Assembly (NCBI GenBank): GCA_963601915.1
Contig: CAVCGL010000035.1
Location: 1 to 8,762 of the forward strand
DNA length: 8,762 bases
Source of the DNA: Butyricicoccus_A sp963601915
GTDB lineage: Bacteria > Bacillota > Clostridia > Oscillospirales > Butyricicoccaceae
Reading direction: 5' to 3'
The notes under the pieces were generated by a model. That model ran no database searches. It worked only from the letters and a program-made list of their open reading frames with translations, and was not told the origin of the DNA. Positions 1-5,434 of this stretch are shown in pieces. Position 1 is the first letter of the stretch; every line of letters starts with the position of its first letter. The position numbers were made by a program, and so were the translations under genes.

Positions 1-23
1 AATCCACCACCTCCCACCAAAAG

Positions 24-54
24 ACAGAGTATCGAAAGGTGCTCTGTTTTTCTT
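24..54 (+). terminator. Probable intrinsic terminator of a gene upstream of the window
   Basis: Six-base arms ACAGAG (24-29) and CTCTGT (42-47) are followed by a T-rich run (46-54, TTTTTCTTT on the reading strand with the last arm base included). An A-rich stretch before the left arm can extend pairing with the T run. The stem is short and the loop is 12 nt, so strength is uncertain. It would end transcription of a plus-strand gene lying left of the window. Confidence 0.4.
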
Positions 55-76
55 TATATTGTTAGAAATTTGGTAG

Positions 77-117
77 CCCTCTCTGTCGCTGCGCGACATC
101 TCTCCCGAAGGGAGAGA
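77..117 (-). repeat. Repeat module A, copy 1
   Basis: On the plus strand it reads tail segment CCCTCTC (77-83), a six-base hairpin within 84-98 (TGTCGC against GCGACA, 3-nt loop), then an eight-base hairpin TCTCTCCC (99-106) / GGGAGAGA (110-117) with loop GAA. The strand is given so that the eight-base hairpin comes first, as in the other modules. Confidence 0.8.
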
Positions 118-164
118 CAAGTTTGGTCTGCGCGTGAGAGTAAGCAATTCGCACTGACTTCTCG

Positions 165-214
165 GCTCTCCCTCTGGGAGAGCTGGCATTTGCATAGCAA
201 ATGACTGAGAGGGC
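165..214 (+). repeat. Repeat module C, variant 1
   Basis: Eight-base hairpin GCTCTCCC (165-172) / GGGAGAGC (176-183), then a seven-base hairpin CATTTGC (187-193) / GCAAATG (197-203), then the tail GAGAGGG (207-213). The tail can pair over six bases with CCCTCT at 170-175, which would disrupt the first hairpin. The sequence is unlike the C module at 392-442 although the layout is the same. Confidence 0.75.
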
Positions 215-269
215 ACGACACTCACAAATCTGTATCAGAGTTTCCCTGATTCGTCAGGATTAGCTGGTT

Positions 270-320
270 GCTCCCTCAGTCTTGCCGCGATGCGGCAATC
301 CAGCTCCCTCACGAGGGAGC
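270..320 (-). repeat. Repeat module B, copy 1
   Basis: On the plus strand: tail segment GCTCCCTC (270-277), a seven-base hairpin TTGCCGC (282-288) / GCGGCAA (292-298), then GCTCCCTC (303-310) / GAGGGAGC (313-320). The tail is an exact second copy of one arm of the outer hairpin, so either copy can pair with 313-320. Just before it, at 245-258, a five-base stem closes a TTCG loop. Confidence 0.8.
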
Positions 321-323
321 CAG

Positions 324-364
324 CCCTCTCTGTCGCTGCGCGACATCTCTCCCGAAGGGAGAGA
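324..364 (-). repeat. Repeat module A, copy 2
   Basis: Identical to copy 1 across the module (offset 247 bp), including the GAA loop of the eight-base hairpin at 346-364. The match continues for about 20 bases beyond the module with a few changes. Confidence 0.8.
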
Positions 365-391
365 CAGGTTTGGTCTGTGCGTAAGAGAAAA

Positions 392-442
392 GCCTTCCTC
401 TTTGAGGAAGGTGGCACGGCCGCAAGCCGTGACGGAAGGAGC
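392..442 (+). repeat. Repeat module C, variant 2
   Basis: Eight-base hairpin CCTTCCTC (393-400) / GAGGAAGG (404-411), six-base hairpin CACGGC (415-420) / GCCGTG (426-431), and a tail containing GGAAGG (434-439) that can pair with CCTTCC of the first arm. Read on the minus strand, the first hairpin is followed by TTTTCTCTT, so this copy also resembles a minus-strand terminator. Confidence 0.75.
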
Positions 443-497
443 AGCACACTAACAAATCTGTATCAGAGTTTCCCTGATTCGTCAGGATTAGCTAGTT

Positions 498-548
498 GCT
501 CCCTCAGTCTTGCCGCGAGGCGGCAATCCAGCTCCCTCCCGAGGGAGC
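498..548 (-). repeat. Repeat module B, copy 2
   Basis: Matches copy 1 with offset 228 bp. The changes fall in the loops (loop GAG instead of GAT at 517-519, and CC instead of AC at 539-540), while all stem bases are kept, as expected if the fold is what matters. Confidence 0.8.
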
Positions 549-552
549 CTGG

Positions 553-593
553 CCCGCTCTGTCGCTGCGCGACATCTCTCCCAAAGGGAGAGA
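553..593 (-). repeat. Repeat module A, copy 3
   Basis: Offset 229 bp from copy 2. The tail is CCCGCTC rather than CCCTCTC, and the loop of the eight-base hairpin (575-593) is AAA rather than GAA. The stems are intact. The following 20 or so bases have diverged more than in copies 1 and 2. Confidence 0.8.
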
Positions 594-611
594 CAGGTTT
601 GATTGGTGCAT

Positions 612-642
612 AAGAGAAAAGCCTTCCTCTTTGAGGAAGGCT
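612..642 (-). terminator. Terminator of the alpha/beta hydrolase gene, formed by a truncated repeat module C
   Basis: A perfect ten-base hairpin, AGCCTTCCTC (620-629) / GAGGAAGGCT (633-642) with loop TTT, is followed on the minus strand by TTTTCTCTTA (620 down to 611). It begins about 20 bases after the hydrolase stop codon, the expected place for an intrinsic terminator. It is the first hairpin of the repeat module seen complete at 392-442, so the gene appears to use repeat DNA as its terminator. Confidence 0.75.
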
Positions 643-660
643 GAGTGTATCCATTTTCTA

Positions 661-1614
661 TTATCCTTTTGGCAGATGGCGCAGCTGCTTTTCCAGCCAG
701 CGGCTAATATCGCCGTATACCTGCTCTTTGTTCAGTTCATTGAGCACTTCATGGCGGCTGCCCTTATAAAAAATGACATCGACATCCTGACAACCGGCGG
801 CGCGATACGTAGCCGCGATTTTGCGCACACCCATACCGTAATTGCCGGTTGGGTCAGCATCTCCAGATAAAAACAGGATTGGCATATTTACCGGTGTTTT
901 TTTGATGCTTTGCATACGATTGCAGTTTTGTTCCAGATAAAACAAATCGCGGAAACCTGCTGCGGTGAGAATAAAATTACACTTAGCATCCGATTGATAC
1001 AGCGATACCACGGAGCGATCGCGCGTCAGCCAATCAAAAGGGGACTGACAGTTCGGAATGCGGGAATTATATCTGCCAAATACCAAATTATTTAGCATAC
1101 AGCTGCGGTATAACGGGCCGTGCGTGCGGATGGCAGAATTTGCGAGCTGAATCGCAAGCGGTGTCACGGTGTGCGGAGCGGGAGAGCCGCTCAAAATACA
1201 GCCGTCAATTTTCTGACCGTATCGCGCGAGATATAAGCGGGCAACCATGGAACCCATAGAATGTCCGAATAAAAAATAGGGCAGATGCGGCCATTGCCGT
1301 TTGATTTTGTCCGTCAAGGTTGCGACATCGTCAATGAGCACACTCCAGCCGTGATGATGACCGAAAAAGCCCAAGGTGCCGGAAGGCGGAACCGAGGAGC
1401 CATGTCCTAAATGGTCGTTGCCGCAGACAATATAACCGAGGGAGCAGAGATATTTGGCAAAGGCAGTGTAGCGCGTGAAATATTCACACATGCCATGGCT
1501 GATCTGCACAATGCCGCGCAGTTCTACACCGACAGGGCGAAAGACATAGTACGATATTTTGGCATCTCCGCCAGCGGCACTGGGATACATATTCTGGGTA
1601 AAACGAACATCCAT
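661..1614 (-). CDS. Alpha/beta hydrolase, lysophospholipase/monoacylglycerol lipase type
   Basis: A 317-residue serine hydrolase of the Hydrolase_4 (monoglyceride lipase/lysophospholipase) group, the usual length. It probably cleaves an ester bond in a lipid or similar substrate in the cytoplasm; no signal peptide is visible. An HG oxyanion-type motif follows the second strand (ISHGMCEY, residues 38-45), the nucleophile elbow GHSMGS places Ser119 as nucleophile, SGDADP (250-255) supplies the acid, most likely Asp254, and GSRHEVLNE supplies His288. NDHLGHG (66-72) is also typical. A lid region probably lies around 145-235. The ATG is preceded by a purine-rich GGAAGGGAGA about 8 nt upstream. 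It is a single-gene unit ending at the repeat-derived terminator at 612-642. Family and triad are clear; the substrate is not. Confidence 0.9.
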   Translation of the reverse strand: MDVRFTQNMYPSAAGGDAKISYYVFRPVGVELRGIVQISHGMCEYFTRYTAFAKYLCSLGYIVCGNDHLGHGSSVPPSGTLGFFGHHHGWSVLIDDVATLTDKIKRQWPHLPYFLFGHSMGSMVARLYLARYGQKIDGCILSGSPAPHTVTPLAIQLANSAIRTHGPLYRSCMLNNLVFGRYNSRIPNCQSPFDWLTRDRSVVSLYQSDAKCNFILTAAGFRDLFYLEQNCNRMQSIKKTPVNMPILFLSGDADPTGNYGMGVRKIAATYRAAGCQDVDVIFYKGSRHEVLNELNKEQVYGDISRWLEKQLRHLPKG

Positions 1615-1652
1615 TCCAACGATCTCCCTTCCTGCATGTATATCCTTATCAT

Positions 1653-1682
1653 AGCATATTCTCGACGAAAGGTACGTGCGAA
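1653..1682 (-). promoter_or_regulatory. Weak candidate promoter for the hydrolase gene
   Basis: Read on the minus strand, TTCGCA (1682-1677) is followed after 18 bases by TATGCT (1658-1653). Each hexamer matches 4 of 6 consensus positions. The transcript would start about 30 nt before the ATG. A nearby TATGAT is an alternative -10 without a clear -35. Confidence 0.3.
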
Positions 1683-1742
1683 AAACAAAAATTTACAAAT
1701 GATTTAAAAAGTACAAGGCGTTGGAAAAATATGCTTTGGCTC

Positions 1743-1771
1743 TTGCAACAGACAGGACATATGAGTATAAT
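1743..1771 (+). promoter_or_regulatory. Promoter of the DUF1292 gene
   Basis: TTGCAA (1743-1748), a 17-base spacer and a perfect TATAAT (1766-1771) form a near-consensus vegetative promoter. The transcript would start about 40 nt before the ATG at 1821. Confidence 0.8.
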
Positions 1772-1820
1772 AAGAGAAACAAGGATTTTTTCATGTATTG
1801 TGTAGGAAGGAGCGAGACAA

Positions 1821-2096
1821 ATGGCTATGGAAGAGCAGGAGGGCATCATCACCCTGACAAACGAAAACGGTGAAGAAGTCGAATACCAACTCATTGACTC
1901 GATTACTTACGAGAATGCAGAATACGTCGTATTGCTGCCGGTAGACGAAGAAGACTGCGAGGTTGTCATTCTTGCCGTAGAGGCGGACGACGATGAGATG
2001 GAAAACTATGTCACTGTAGATGACGAGGACATCCTCGAAGGTGTGTATGAAATCTTCAAGGAGCGGTTTGCAGACCAGCTGGATTTTGCAGACTGA
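1821..2096 (+). CDS. DUF1292 family protein (YrzB/UPF0473-like)
   Basis: A 91-residue, very acidic protein: about a third of residues are Asp or Glu, with only one Lys and one Arg. It opens with a short beta-rich pattern (GIITLTNENGEEVEYQLI, residues 8-25) and continues with YVVLLPVDEE (35-44), VVILAVE (48-54) and a C-terminal helix (ILEGVYEIFKERF). This order matches DUF1292 proteins, widespread small cytoplasmic Firmicute proteins without a firmly established function. The start at 1821 is supported by AGGAAGGAG (1804-1812) at 8 nt; an ATG at 1827 would be 14 nt away. It has its own promoter and ends in a strong terminator, so it is transcribed alone. In many Firmicutes the family sits near yrrK/mreBH-type genes; here it does not. 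Confidence 0.85.
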   Translation: MAMEEQEGIITLTNENGEEVEYQLIDSITYENAEYVVLLPVDEEDCEVVILAVEADDDEMENYVTVDDEDILEGVYEIFKERFADQLDFAD

Positions 2097-2113
2097 TACA
2101 AACACGGACAGAA

Positions 2114-2151
2114 AAAAGAACCTTTCGCACAAAAAACGAAAGGTTCTTTTT
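2114..2151. terminator. Bidirectional terminator between two converging units
   Basis: A perfect 14-base stem, AAAAGAACCTTTCG (2114-2127) and its complement (2137-2150), encloses a 9-nt loop. On the plus strand it runs into TTTTTG after the DUF1292 stop (2096). On the minus strand it runs into six T (opposite 2112-2117) after the membrane protein's stop (2165). It can therefore serve both genes. Confidence 0.85.
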
Positions 2152-2164
2152 GTTTGCCTGCACA

Positions 2165-2539
2165 TCAATTCCGATACTTGGAACGCAGAGCCAAATAGGC
2201 CACGTGGACAACAGCGGCCGTGAGCGCGCTCACGAGACACAATTTGCGGGTGTATAACAGAAAAATACCCTCTGATGCGGCGAAAAACAGCACAAGCAGA
2301 GCGGCGGCGCACACGATGCCGATCAGCATACTGATGCGCATGAGGATAAACAAGCCGCGAAATGCAGGCAGCTTTTCCCGCACGGCACCAAACGTCAGCT
2401 TTTTCCAAAAAGGCAGGGCGGCGTAAATCTCCCGCACCTGCGGATTGCTCGACCGCTGGACGAGCTGCCATTGGTATAACAGCGGGATGATTTCGTTCAA
2501 AAAGAGAAAGATAAGCAGAGATTCCAGCAAAGTTTTCAT
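2165..2539 (-). CDS. Small membrane protein coupled to ung, function unknown
   Basis: A 124-residue protein I do not recognise. It has a hydrophobic N-terminal segment (about 4-22, containing Glu6 and Asn15-Glu16), a basic amphipathic middle (23-62, with WKKL and REKL), and two clear membrane helices (about 69-88 and 100-118), ending in the basic tail RSKYRN. Three membrane passes are likely. The ATG overlaps the ung stop as ATGA (2536-2539), and GGAGGA lies 6 nt upstream inside ung, so it is translationally coupled to ung. Nothing in the sequence suggests DNA repair; sharing an operon may simply be economy. The gene is real by coupling, terminator position and length, but no function can be assigned. 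Confidence 0.75.
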   Translation of the reverse strand: MKTLLESLLIFLFLNEIIPLLYQWQLVQRSSNPQVREIYAALPFWKKLTFGAVREKLPAFRGLFILMRISMLIGIVCAAALLVLFFAASEGIFLLYTRKLCLVSALTAAVVHVAYLALRSKYRN

Positions 2540-3228
2540 GAGGCGTCCTCCGGCTTGGTGTTGACGACATTCCAGTCAATCGGCGTCATGCCGTGGTCAT
2601 ACAGGAATTGGTTGGCCTGAGAAAAATGCCCACAGCCAAAAAATCCGCGATAGGCAGACAGCGGAGACGGATGCGCACATTCCAAAATCAAATGCTGCGG
2701 TTTGTGAATCAGCTCTTTTTTCTTGCGGGCGTTCGAGCCCCACAACAGAAAGACCATTGGTTGTTCGCGCTCACCGAGCAGAGAAATGATATGATCCGTG
2801 AGGATTTCCCAGCCCTTGCCCTTGTGCGAGTTTGGCTGTCCCTCCCGAACCGTCAAAACCGTGTTGAGCAGCAGAACACCTTCCCGCGCCCACGGCACCA
2901 GACAGCCGGAAGCGGGAGGAAACATGCCAATGTCATCGTGCAGTTCTTTGAAAATATTTTGCAGCGACGGCGGCATCGGAACACCGGCGCGCACAGAAAA
3001 ACACATGCCGTGTGCCTGTCCAAAGCCGTGATACGGGTCTTGGCCTAAAATAACCACTTTGACATCGGAATATGACGTATATTTTAATGCGTTGAAAATG
3101 TCTTTCATCGGCGGATAAATGCGCTGGGACTGATATTCCAGTTTGAGAAAGTCTCGAAGCTGGAGGTAATAGTCCTTTTCAAATTCTTCTGCGAGCAGCG
3201 CGTCCCATTCGTTACCAATTTGAACCAT
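2536..3228 (-). CDS. ung: Uracil-DNA glycosylase, family 1
   Basis: Removes uracil from DNA by cleaving the N-glycosidic bond, starting base excision repair after cytosine deamination or dUMP incorporation. At 230 residues it has the usual family-1 length. Visible motifs in order: the water-activating loop GQDPYHG (62-68) with catalytic Asp64; the uracil-stacking region CFSV (76-79); the Pro-rich loop PPSLQNIFKE (86-95); LLNTVLTVREG (120-130) containing the uracil-recognition Asn; LLWGSNARKK (161-170); and the minor-groove loop HPSPLSAYRGFFG (186-198) with His186. In GQDPYHGFGQAHG a Phe stands where Pro is usual, a mild variation. AGGAAAGGA lies about 10 nt before the ATG. It heads a two-gene unit with the small membrane protein. 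Confidence 0.97.
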   Translation of the reverse strand: MVQIGNEWDALLAEEFEKDYYLQLRDFLKLEYQSQRIYPPMKDIFNALKYTSYSDVKVVILGQDPYHGFGQAHGMCFSVRAGVPMPPSLQNIFKELHDDIGMFPPASGCLVPWAREGVLLLNTVLTVREGQPNSHKGKGWEILTDHIISLLGEREQPMVFLLWGSNARKKKELIHKPQHLILECAHPSPLSAYRGFFGCGHFSQANQFLYDHGMTPIDWNVVNTKPEDAS

Positions 3229-3261
3229 AGTGACAGAATCCTTTCCTGTTTCTTATTATGC

Positions 3262-3290
3262 ATTATAGCATAGGCGGACAGCAAAGTAAA
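3262..3290 (-). promoter_or_regulatory. Promoter of the ung unit
   Basis: On the minus strand TTTACT (3290-3285), a 17-base spacer and a perfect TATAAT (3267-3262) lie about 35 nt before the ung ATG. Confidence 0.7.
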
Positions 3291-3327
3291 ATTAAGAGAA
3301 AAAATATCAAAAAATGAAAATAGATGA

Positions 3328-3356
3328 ATGAAATTTTTGAAAAAGTGTAGTATACT
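3328..3356 (+). promoter_or_regulatory. Promoter of the Crp/Fnr-type regulator
   Basis: ATGAAA (3328-3333), 17 bases, TATACT (3351-3356). The -10 lies inside an imperfect inverted repeat with arms AAAAGT (3341-3346) and ACTTTT (3354-3359), which could be a binding site for autoregulation, though AT-rich DNA produces such repeats by chance. The promoter sits inside the upstream extension of the open frame, which argues for translation starting at 3391. Confidence 0.5.
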
Positions 3357-3390
3357 TTTGGTATTAGTATCGATTGTAGGGGATAGAAAA

Positions 3391-4014
3391 ATGGAAAAAT
3401 TGATTCAGCTGCTTCAACAGAGGTATCAGCTTACAGATATAGATATGCTGCATGAAATGGCAGAACATATGACGATATATCACGCGAAAAAAGGAGAAAA
3501 TATTGTTGTCGAGGGAGAGATGCAAACCAATGTCTACTTCCTCATCAGCGGCATTTTTCGAGGATTTTATTTTAGTGAGCAGAGAAAAGAAATTACTGAC
3601 TACTTTGTCTATGAGCCGGGAGAGATTATTGCCAGCGATTTGTTGGAAGAAAGCAGGGCAACGATTACAGAACAGGCATTGGTGGAAAGTGAACTTGCTG
3701 CGCTGCCGATTCAGGCAATCTATCCGTTGATGAATAAATATCAGGAAATTATGAAAATTTATCTTGCGTGTCTAAATTTGAGCCTGTATCGACATCGAAA
3801 TCACAAAATTGCTTTGTCTCGATATTGCGCAGAGAATCGCTATCGTTGGATGAAACGGACGTATCCAGGACTGATGGGACGCATTAAAGTGAAACATATT
3901 GCATCCTATCTCAATATCACACAGCAGACCATGAGCAGCCTGCGCAAACGAGAAAAAGAAGAGTCGGGGACAGCATCGGATGCAGAGCATCTGGATGCTG
4001 ATAATGATATATAA
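3391..4014 (+). CDS. Crp/Fnr family transcriptional regulator
   Basis: A 207-residue regulator with an N-terminal cyclic-nucleotide-binding-type beta barrel (about 28-115) and a C-terminal helix-turn-helix (about 166-188, KHIASYLNITQQTMSSLRKR). The barrel shows GENIVVEGE (35-43), LISGIFRGFY (51-60), PGEIIASD (76-83) and an Arg at 89, where Crp has its phosphate-contacting Arg. There is no N-terminal Cys cluster, so it is not an Fnr iron-sulfur sensor. RYRWMKRTYPG before the HTH is typical of the subgroup with the IASYLNIT-type HTH. The start at 3391 is preferred because the open frame's earlier ATG (3328) coincides with the promoter and lacks a ribosome site, while AGGGGA lies about 8 nt before 3391. 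The C-terminus (190-207) is acidic and probably disordered. It is a single-gene unit; its ligand and targets are unknown. Confidence 0.88.
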   Translation: MEKLIQLLQQRYQLTDIDMLHEMAEHMTIYHAKKGENIVVEGEMQTNVYFLISGIFRGFYFSEQRKEITDYFVYEPGEIIASDLLEESRATITEQALVESELAALPIQAIYPLMNKYQEIMKIYLACLNLSLYRHRNHKIALSRYCAENRYRWMKRTYPGLMGRIKVKHIASYLNITQQTMSSLRKREKEESGTASDAEHLDADNDI

Positions 4015-4025
4015 GTATTCTGGGG

Positions 4026-4055
4026 AAAGAGCAGTTCGGAAGAGCTGCTCTTTTT
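4026..4055 (+). terminator. Terminator of the Crp/Fnr-type gene
   Basis: AAAGAGCAG (4026-4034) pairs with CTGCTCTTT (4045-4053). Three further pairs, one of them G-T, leave a GGAA (GNRA-type) loop at 4038-4041. The stem runs into TTTTT (4051-4055), 11 bases after the stop codon. Confidence 0.85.
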
Positions 4056-4091
4056 GGTGCTGGCTGAGCTGAATTTGTAACCGAATTGTAG

Positions 4092-4129
4092 TTGCTTTTC
4101 TTGGCGGAGCAGGCTATTCTATGTGTACT
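4092..4129 (+). promoter_or_regulatory. Promoter region of the GntR-ABC operon
   Basis: Two overlapping readings are possible: TTGCTT (4092-4097), 17 bases, TATTCT (4115-4120); or TTGGCG (4101-4106), 17 bases, TGTACT (4124-4129). Both hexamer pairs are imperfect (3-4 of 6). In both, the -10 overlaps the inverted repeat at 4117-4151, so bound repressor would block RNA polymerase. Confidence 0.5.
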
Positions 4130-4151
4130 AATTATGATAGTACACATAGAA
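4117..4151. promoter_or_regulatory. Operator: perfect 14-bp inverted repeat, probably bound by the GntR protein
   Basis: The arms TTCTATGTGTACTA (4117-4130) and TAGTACACATAGAA (4138-4151) are exact reverse complements separated by ATTATGA. The core GTACTA-N7-TAGTAC resembles the operator type I recall for YtrA-like GntR regulators. It overlaps the promoter -10 and ends at the ribosome site AAGGAGG (4151-4157). A dimeric regulator encoded by the first gene is the natural ligand, giving autoregulation of the whole operon. Binding is inferred, not shown. Confidence 0.85.
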
Positions 4152-4163
4152 AGGAGGCACGGC

Positions 4164-4538
4164 ATGATTCATTTGGATTTTCATGACCCACGGCCGATTT
4201 ACGAGCAGATTGTCGAGCAATTCGAGATGCTCATTGCGCGCGGCGCCTTGGCGGCGGATGAAAAAATTCCCAGTGTGCGGCAATTGTCAGTCGAGCTTTC
4301 GCTCAACCCGAATACGGTACAGAAGGCGTACAACGAGCTGCTCAGCCGCGGAGAGATCTATTCGGTTCGAGGAAAGGGAAATTTTGTGTCCGGCAATCAG
4401 GCCTGTATCCAGAGCAAAAAGCTGGAACAAATTCGAGGGGAAATGCTTGCTCTGCTCAAGCAGGCAAAGGATTTTGGCGTAACCGGTGAACAGCTGTGTG
4501 CGCTTCTGACATCGCTGATGGAGGTGGAACAACTATGA
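4164..4538 (+). CDS. GntR family regulator, YtrA subfamily
   Basis: A 124-residue repressor type: a winged helix-turn-helix of the GntR family (about 1-75) followed by a short helical dimerisation tail rather than a large ligand domain. That size and layout define the YtrA subfamily, which usually controls a neighbouring ABC transporter. Key family features are PIYEQIVEQFEMLIARGAL (10-28), KIPSVRQLSVELSLNPNTV (34-52), AYNELLSRG (56-64) and the wing RGKGNFV (70-76). The ATG at 4164 has AAGGAGG 6 nt upstream; longer readings of the frame from 4092 would run through the promoter and operator. Its stop overlaps the ATPase start as ATGA (4535-4538). Expected to bind the 4117-4151 repeat and repress its own operon, released by an unknown signal. 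Confidence 0.93.
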   Translation: MIHLDFHDPRPIYEQIVEQFEMLIARGALAADEKIPSVRQLSVELSLNPNTVQKAYNELLSRGEIYSVRGKGNFVSGNQACIQSKKLEQIRGEMLALLKQAKDFGVTGEQLCALLTSLMEVEQL

Positions 4539-5434
4539 TCCAAGCACAGGGCGTGACCAAGCGGTTTGGCAAGAATCTGGCGTTGGACAACGTGACCGCA
4601 GAAATTAAAACCGGCTCGATTTATGGCCTGATTGGCTCGAATGGCGCGGGAAAATCGACATTTTTGCGCATTCTGGCGGGCATTTTGCAGCCGGATGCAG
4701 GCAGTATACAGATTGACGGTGCGGGAGTCTATGAAAATACGGCACTCAAACAGAAATGCTTTATGATTTCTGATGAACAGTATTTTTTCTCCGGTGCGAC
4801 ACCGCGCGATATGAAGGATTATTACAAGAGCATTTATCCGTACTTTGATGAAAATCGCTATCGCAGTTTGATGAGTAATTTTGGACTGGATGAGAGAAGG
4901 AAGCTGCGCACGTTCTCCAAGGGCATGAAAAAGCAGGTCTCTGTGATCTGTGCGGCATCGTCTGGCGCGGATTATCTGTTTTGCGATGAGACGTTTGACG
5001 GATTGGACCCAGTGGCGCGGCAGGCAGTGAAGGCGATTTTTGCCGGAGATGTAGCGGAATTCAGCGCAACACCGGTCATTGCCTCGCACAATCTGCGGGA
5101 ACTGGAGGATTTTTGCGACTGTATCGGTTTGCTGCATCGCGGCGGCATCCTGTTTTCCCGCGATTTAGATGATATGAAGCTGAGCATTCAAAAGGTACAA
5201 TTTATTCCGGATTTGACACCGGAAGAGCAGATGCTCGAAGGATTAGAAGTTTTGGGCAGACAAAACAGCGGCCGGATGATTACGGCGACAATCCGCGGCA
5301 GCCGAGAAAATATCGAAACAGCCATTCGGCGCGGAGAACCGATCTATTATGAAATGCTTCTACTGTCGCTGGAAGAAATCTTTTTGGCAGAAACGGAGGT
5401 ACAGGGCTATGACGCGAAAAAACTCATCCTGTAA
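4535..5434 (+). CDS. ABC transporter ATP-binding protein (YtrB/CcmA type)
   Basis: A 299-residue ATPase that powers the membrane protein encoded next to it. Motifs in order: Walker A GSNGAGKST (34-42), Q-loop Gln82 in ISDEQYFF, signature FSKGMKKQ (127-134), Walker B YLFCDE (147-152) with catalytic Glu152, D-loop GLDP (156-159), H-loop His185 in ASHNLRELE. The signature is FSKGM instead of LSGGQ, common in the YtrB-like exporters regulated by YtrA. After the nucleotide-binding domain, about 90 residues (210-299) form an extra C-terminal domain of unclear role. The start at 4535 is set by GGAGGTGG (4520-4527) and the ATGA overlap with the GntR gene. The frame is open from 4496, but that extension overlaps the GntR gene. 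It overlaps the permease gene by 26 nt. Confidence 0.95.
   Translation: MIQAQGVTKRFGKNLALDNVTAEIKTGSIYGLIGSNGAGKSTFLRILAGILQPDAGSIQIDGAGVYENTALKQKCFMISDEQYFFSGATPRDMKDYYKSIYPYFDENRYRSLMSNFGLDERRKLRTFSKGMKKQVSVICAASSGADYLFCDETFDGLDPVARQAVKAIFAGDVAEFSATPVIASHNLRELEDFCDCIGLLHRGGILFSRDLDDMKLSIQKVQFIPDLTPEEQMLEGLEVLGRQNSGRMITATIRGSRENIETAIRRGEPIYYEMLLLSLEEIFLAETEVQGYDAKKLIL

Larger units (their letters stand above)
77..642. repeat. Cluster of hairpin-rich repeat modules, partly tandem
   Basis: This gene-free stretch is built from short modules named here A, B and C. A occurs at 77-117, 324-364 and 553-593; B at 270-320 and 498-548; C at 165-214, 392-442 and, truncated, 620-642. The order A-C-B-A-C-B-A-C gives a tandem unit of about 228-229 bp, clearest from about 222 to 450 and 450 to 680; the first spacing is 247 bp because its C module is a different version. 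Each complete module has an outer-stem hairpin, a second hairpin and a third segment that can re-pair with the outer stem. The open frames across it are by-products of the repeats. I associate such elements with gut Clostridia intergenic regions from memory, not from a search; I know of no established function. Confidence 0.85.

Noticed and set aside
77..642. CRISPR array
   Set aside because: The units are self-complementary modules of differing sequence without uniform direct repeats and unique spacers of equal length; no cas gene is present.
235..870. Several open frames of 60-125 codons across the repeat cluster and the hydrolase 3' end
   Set aside because: They consist of translated repeat sequence or antisense of the hydrolase, have no ribosome sites, and resemble no family.
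1791..2579. 262-codon minus-strand frame antisense to the DUF1292 gene
   Set aside because: It runs through the bidirectional terminator and across the better-supported genes on both sides; the composition is not protein-like.
4397..5137. 246-codon minus-strand frame inside the ABC ATPase
   Set aside because: It is a shadow of a gene with all ABC motifs intact and has no start signals of its own.
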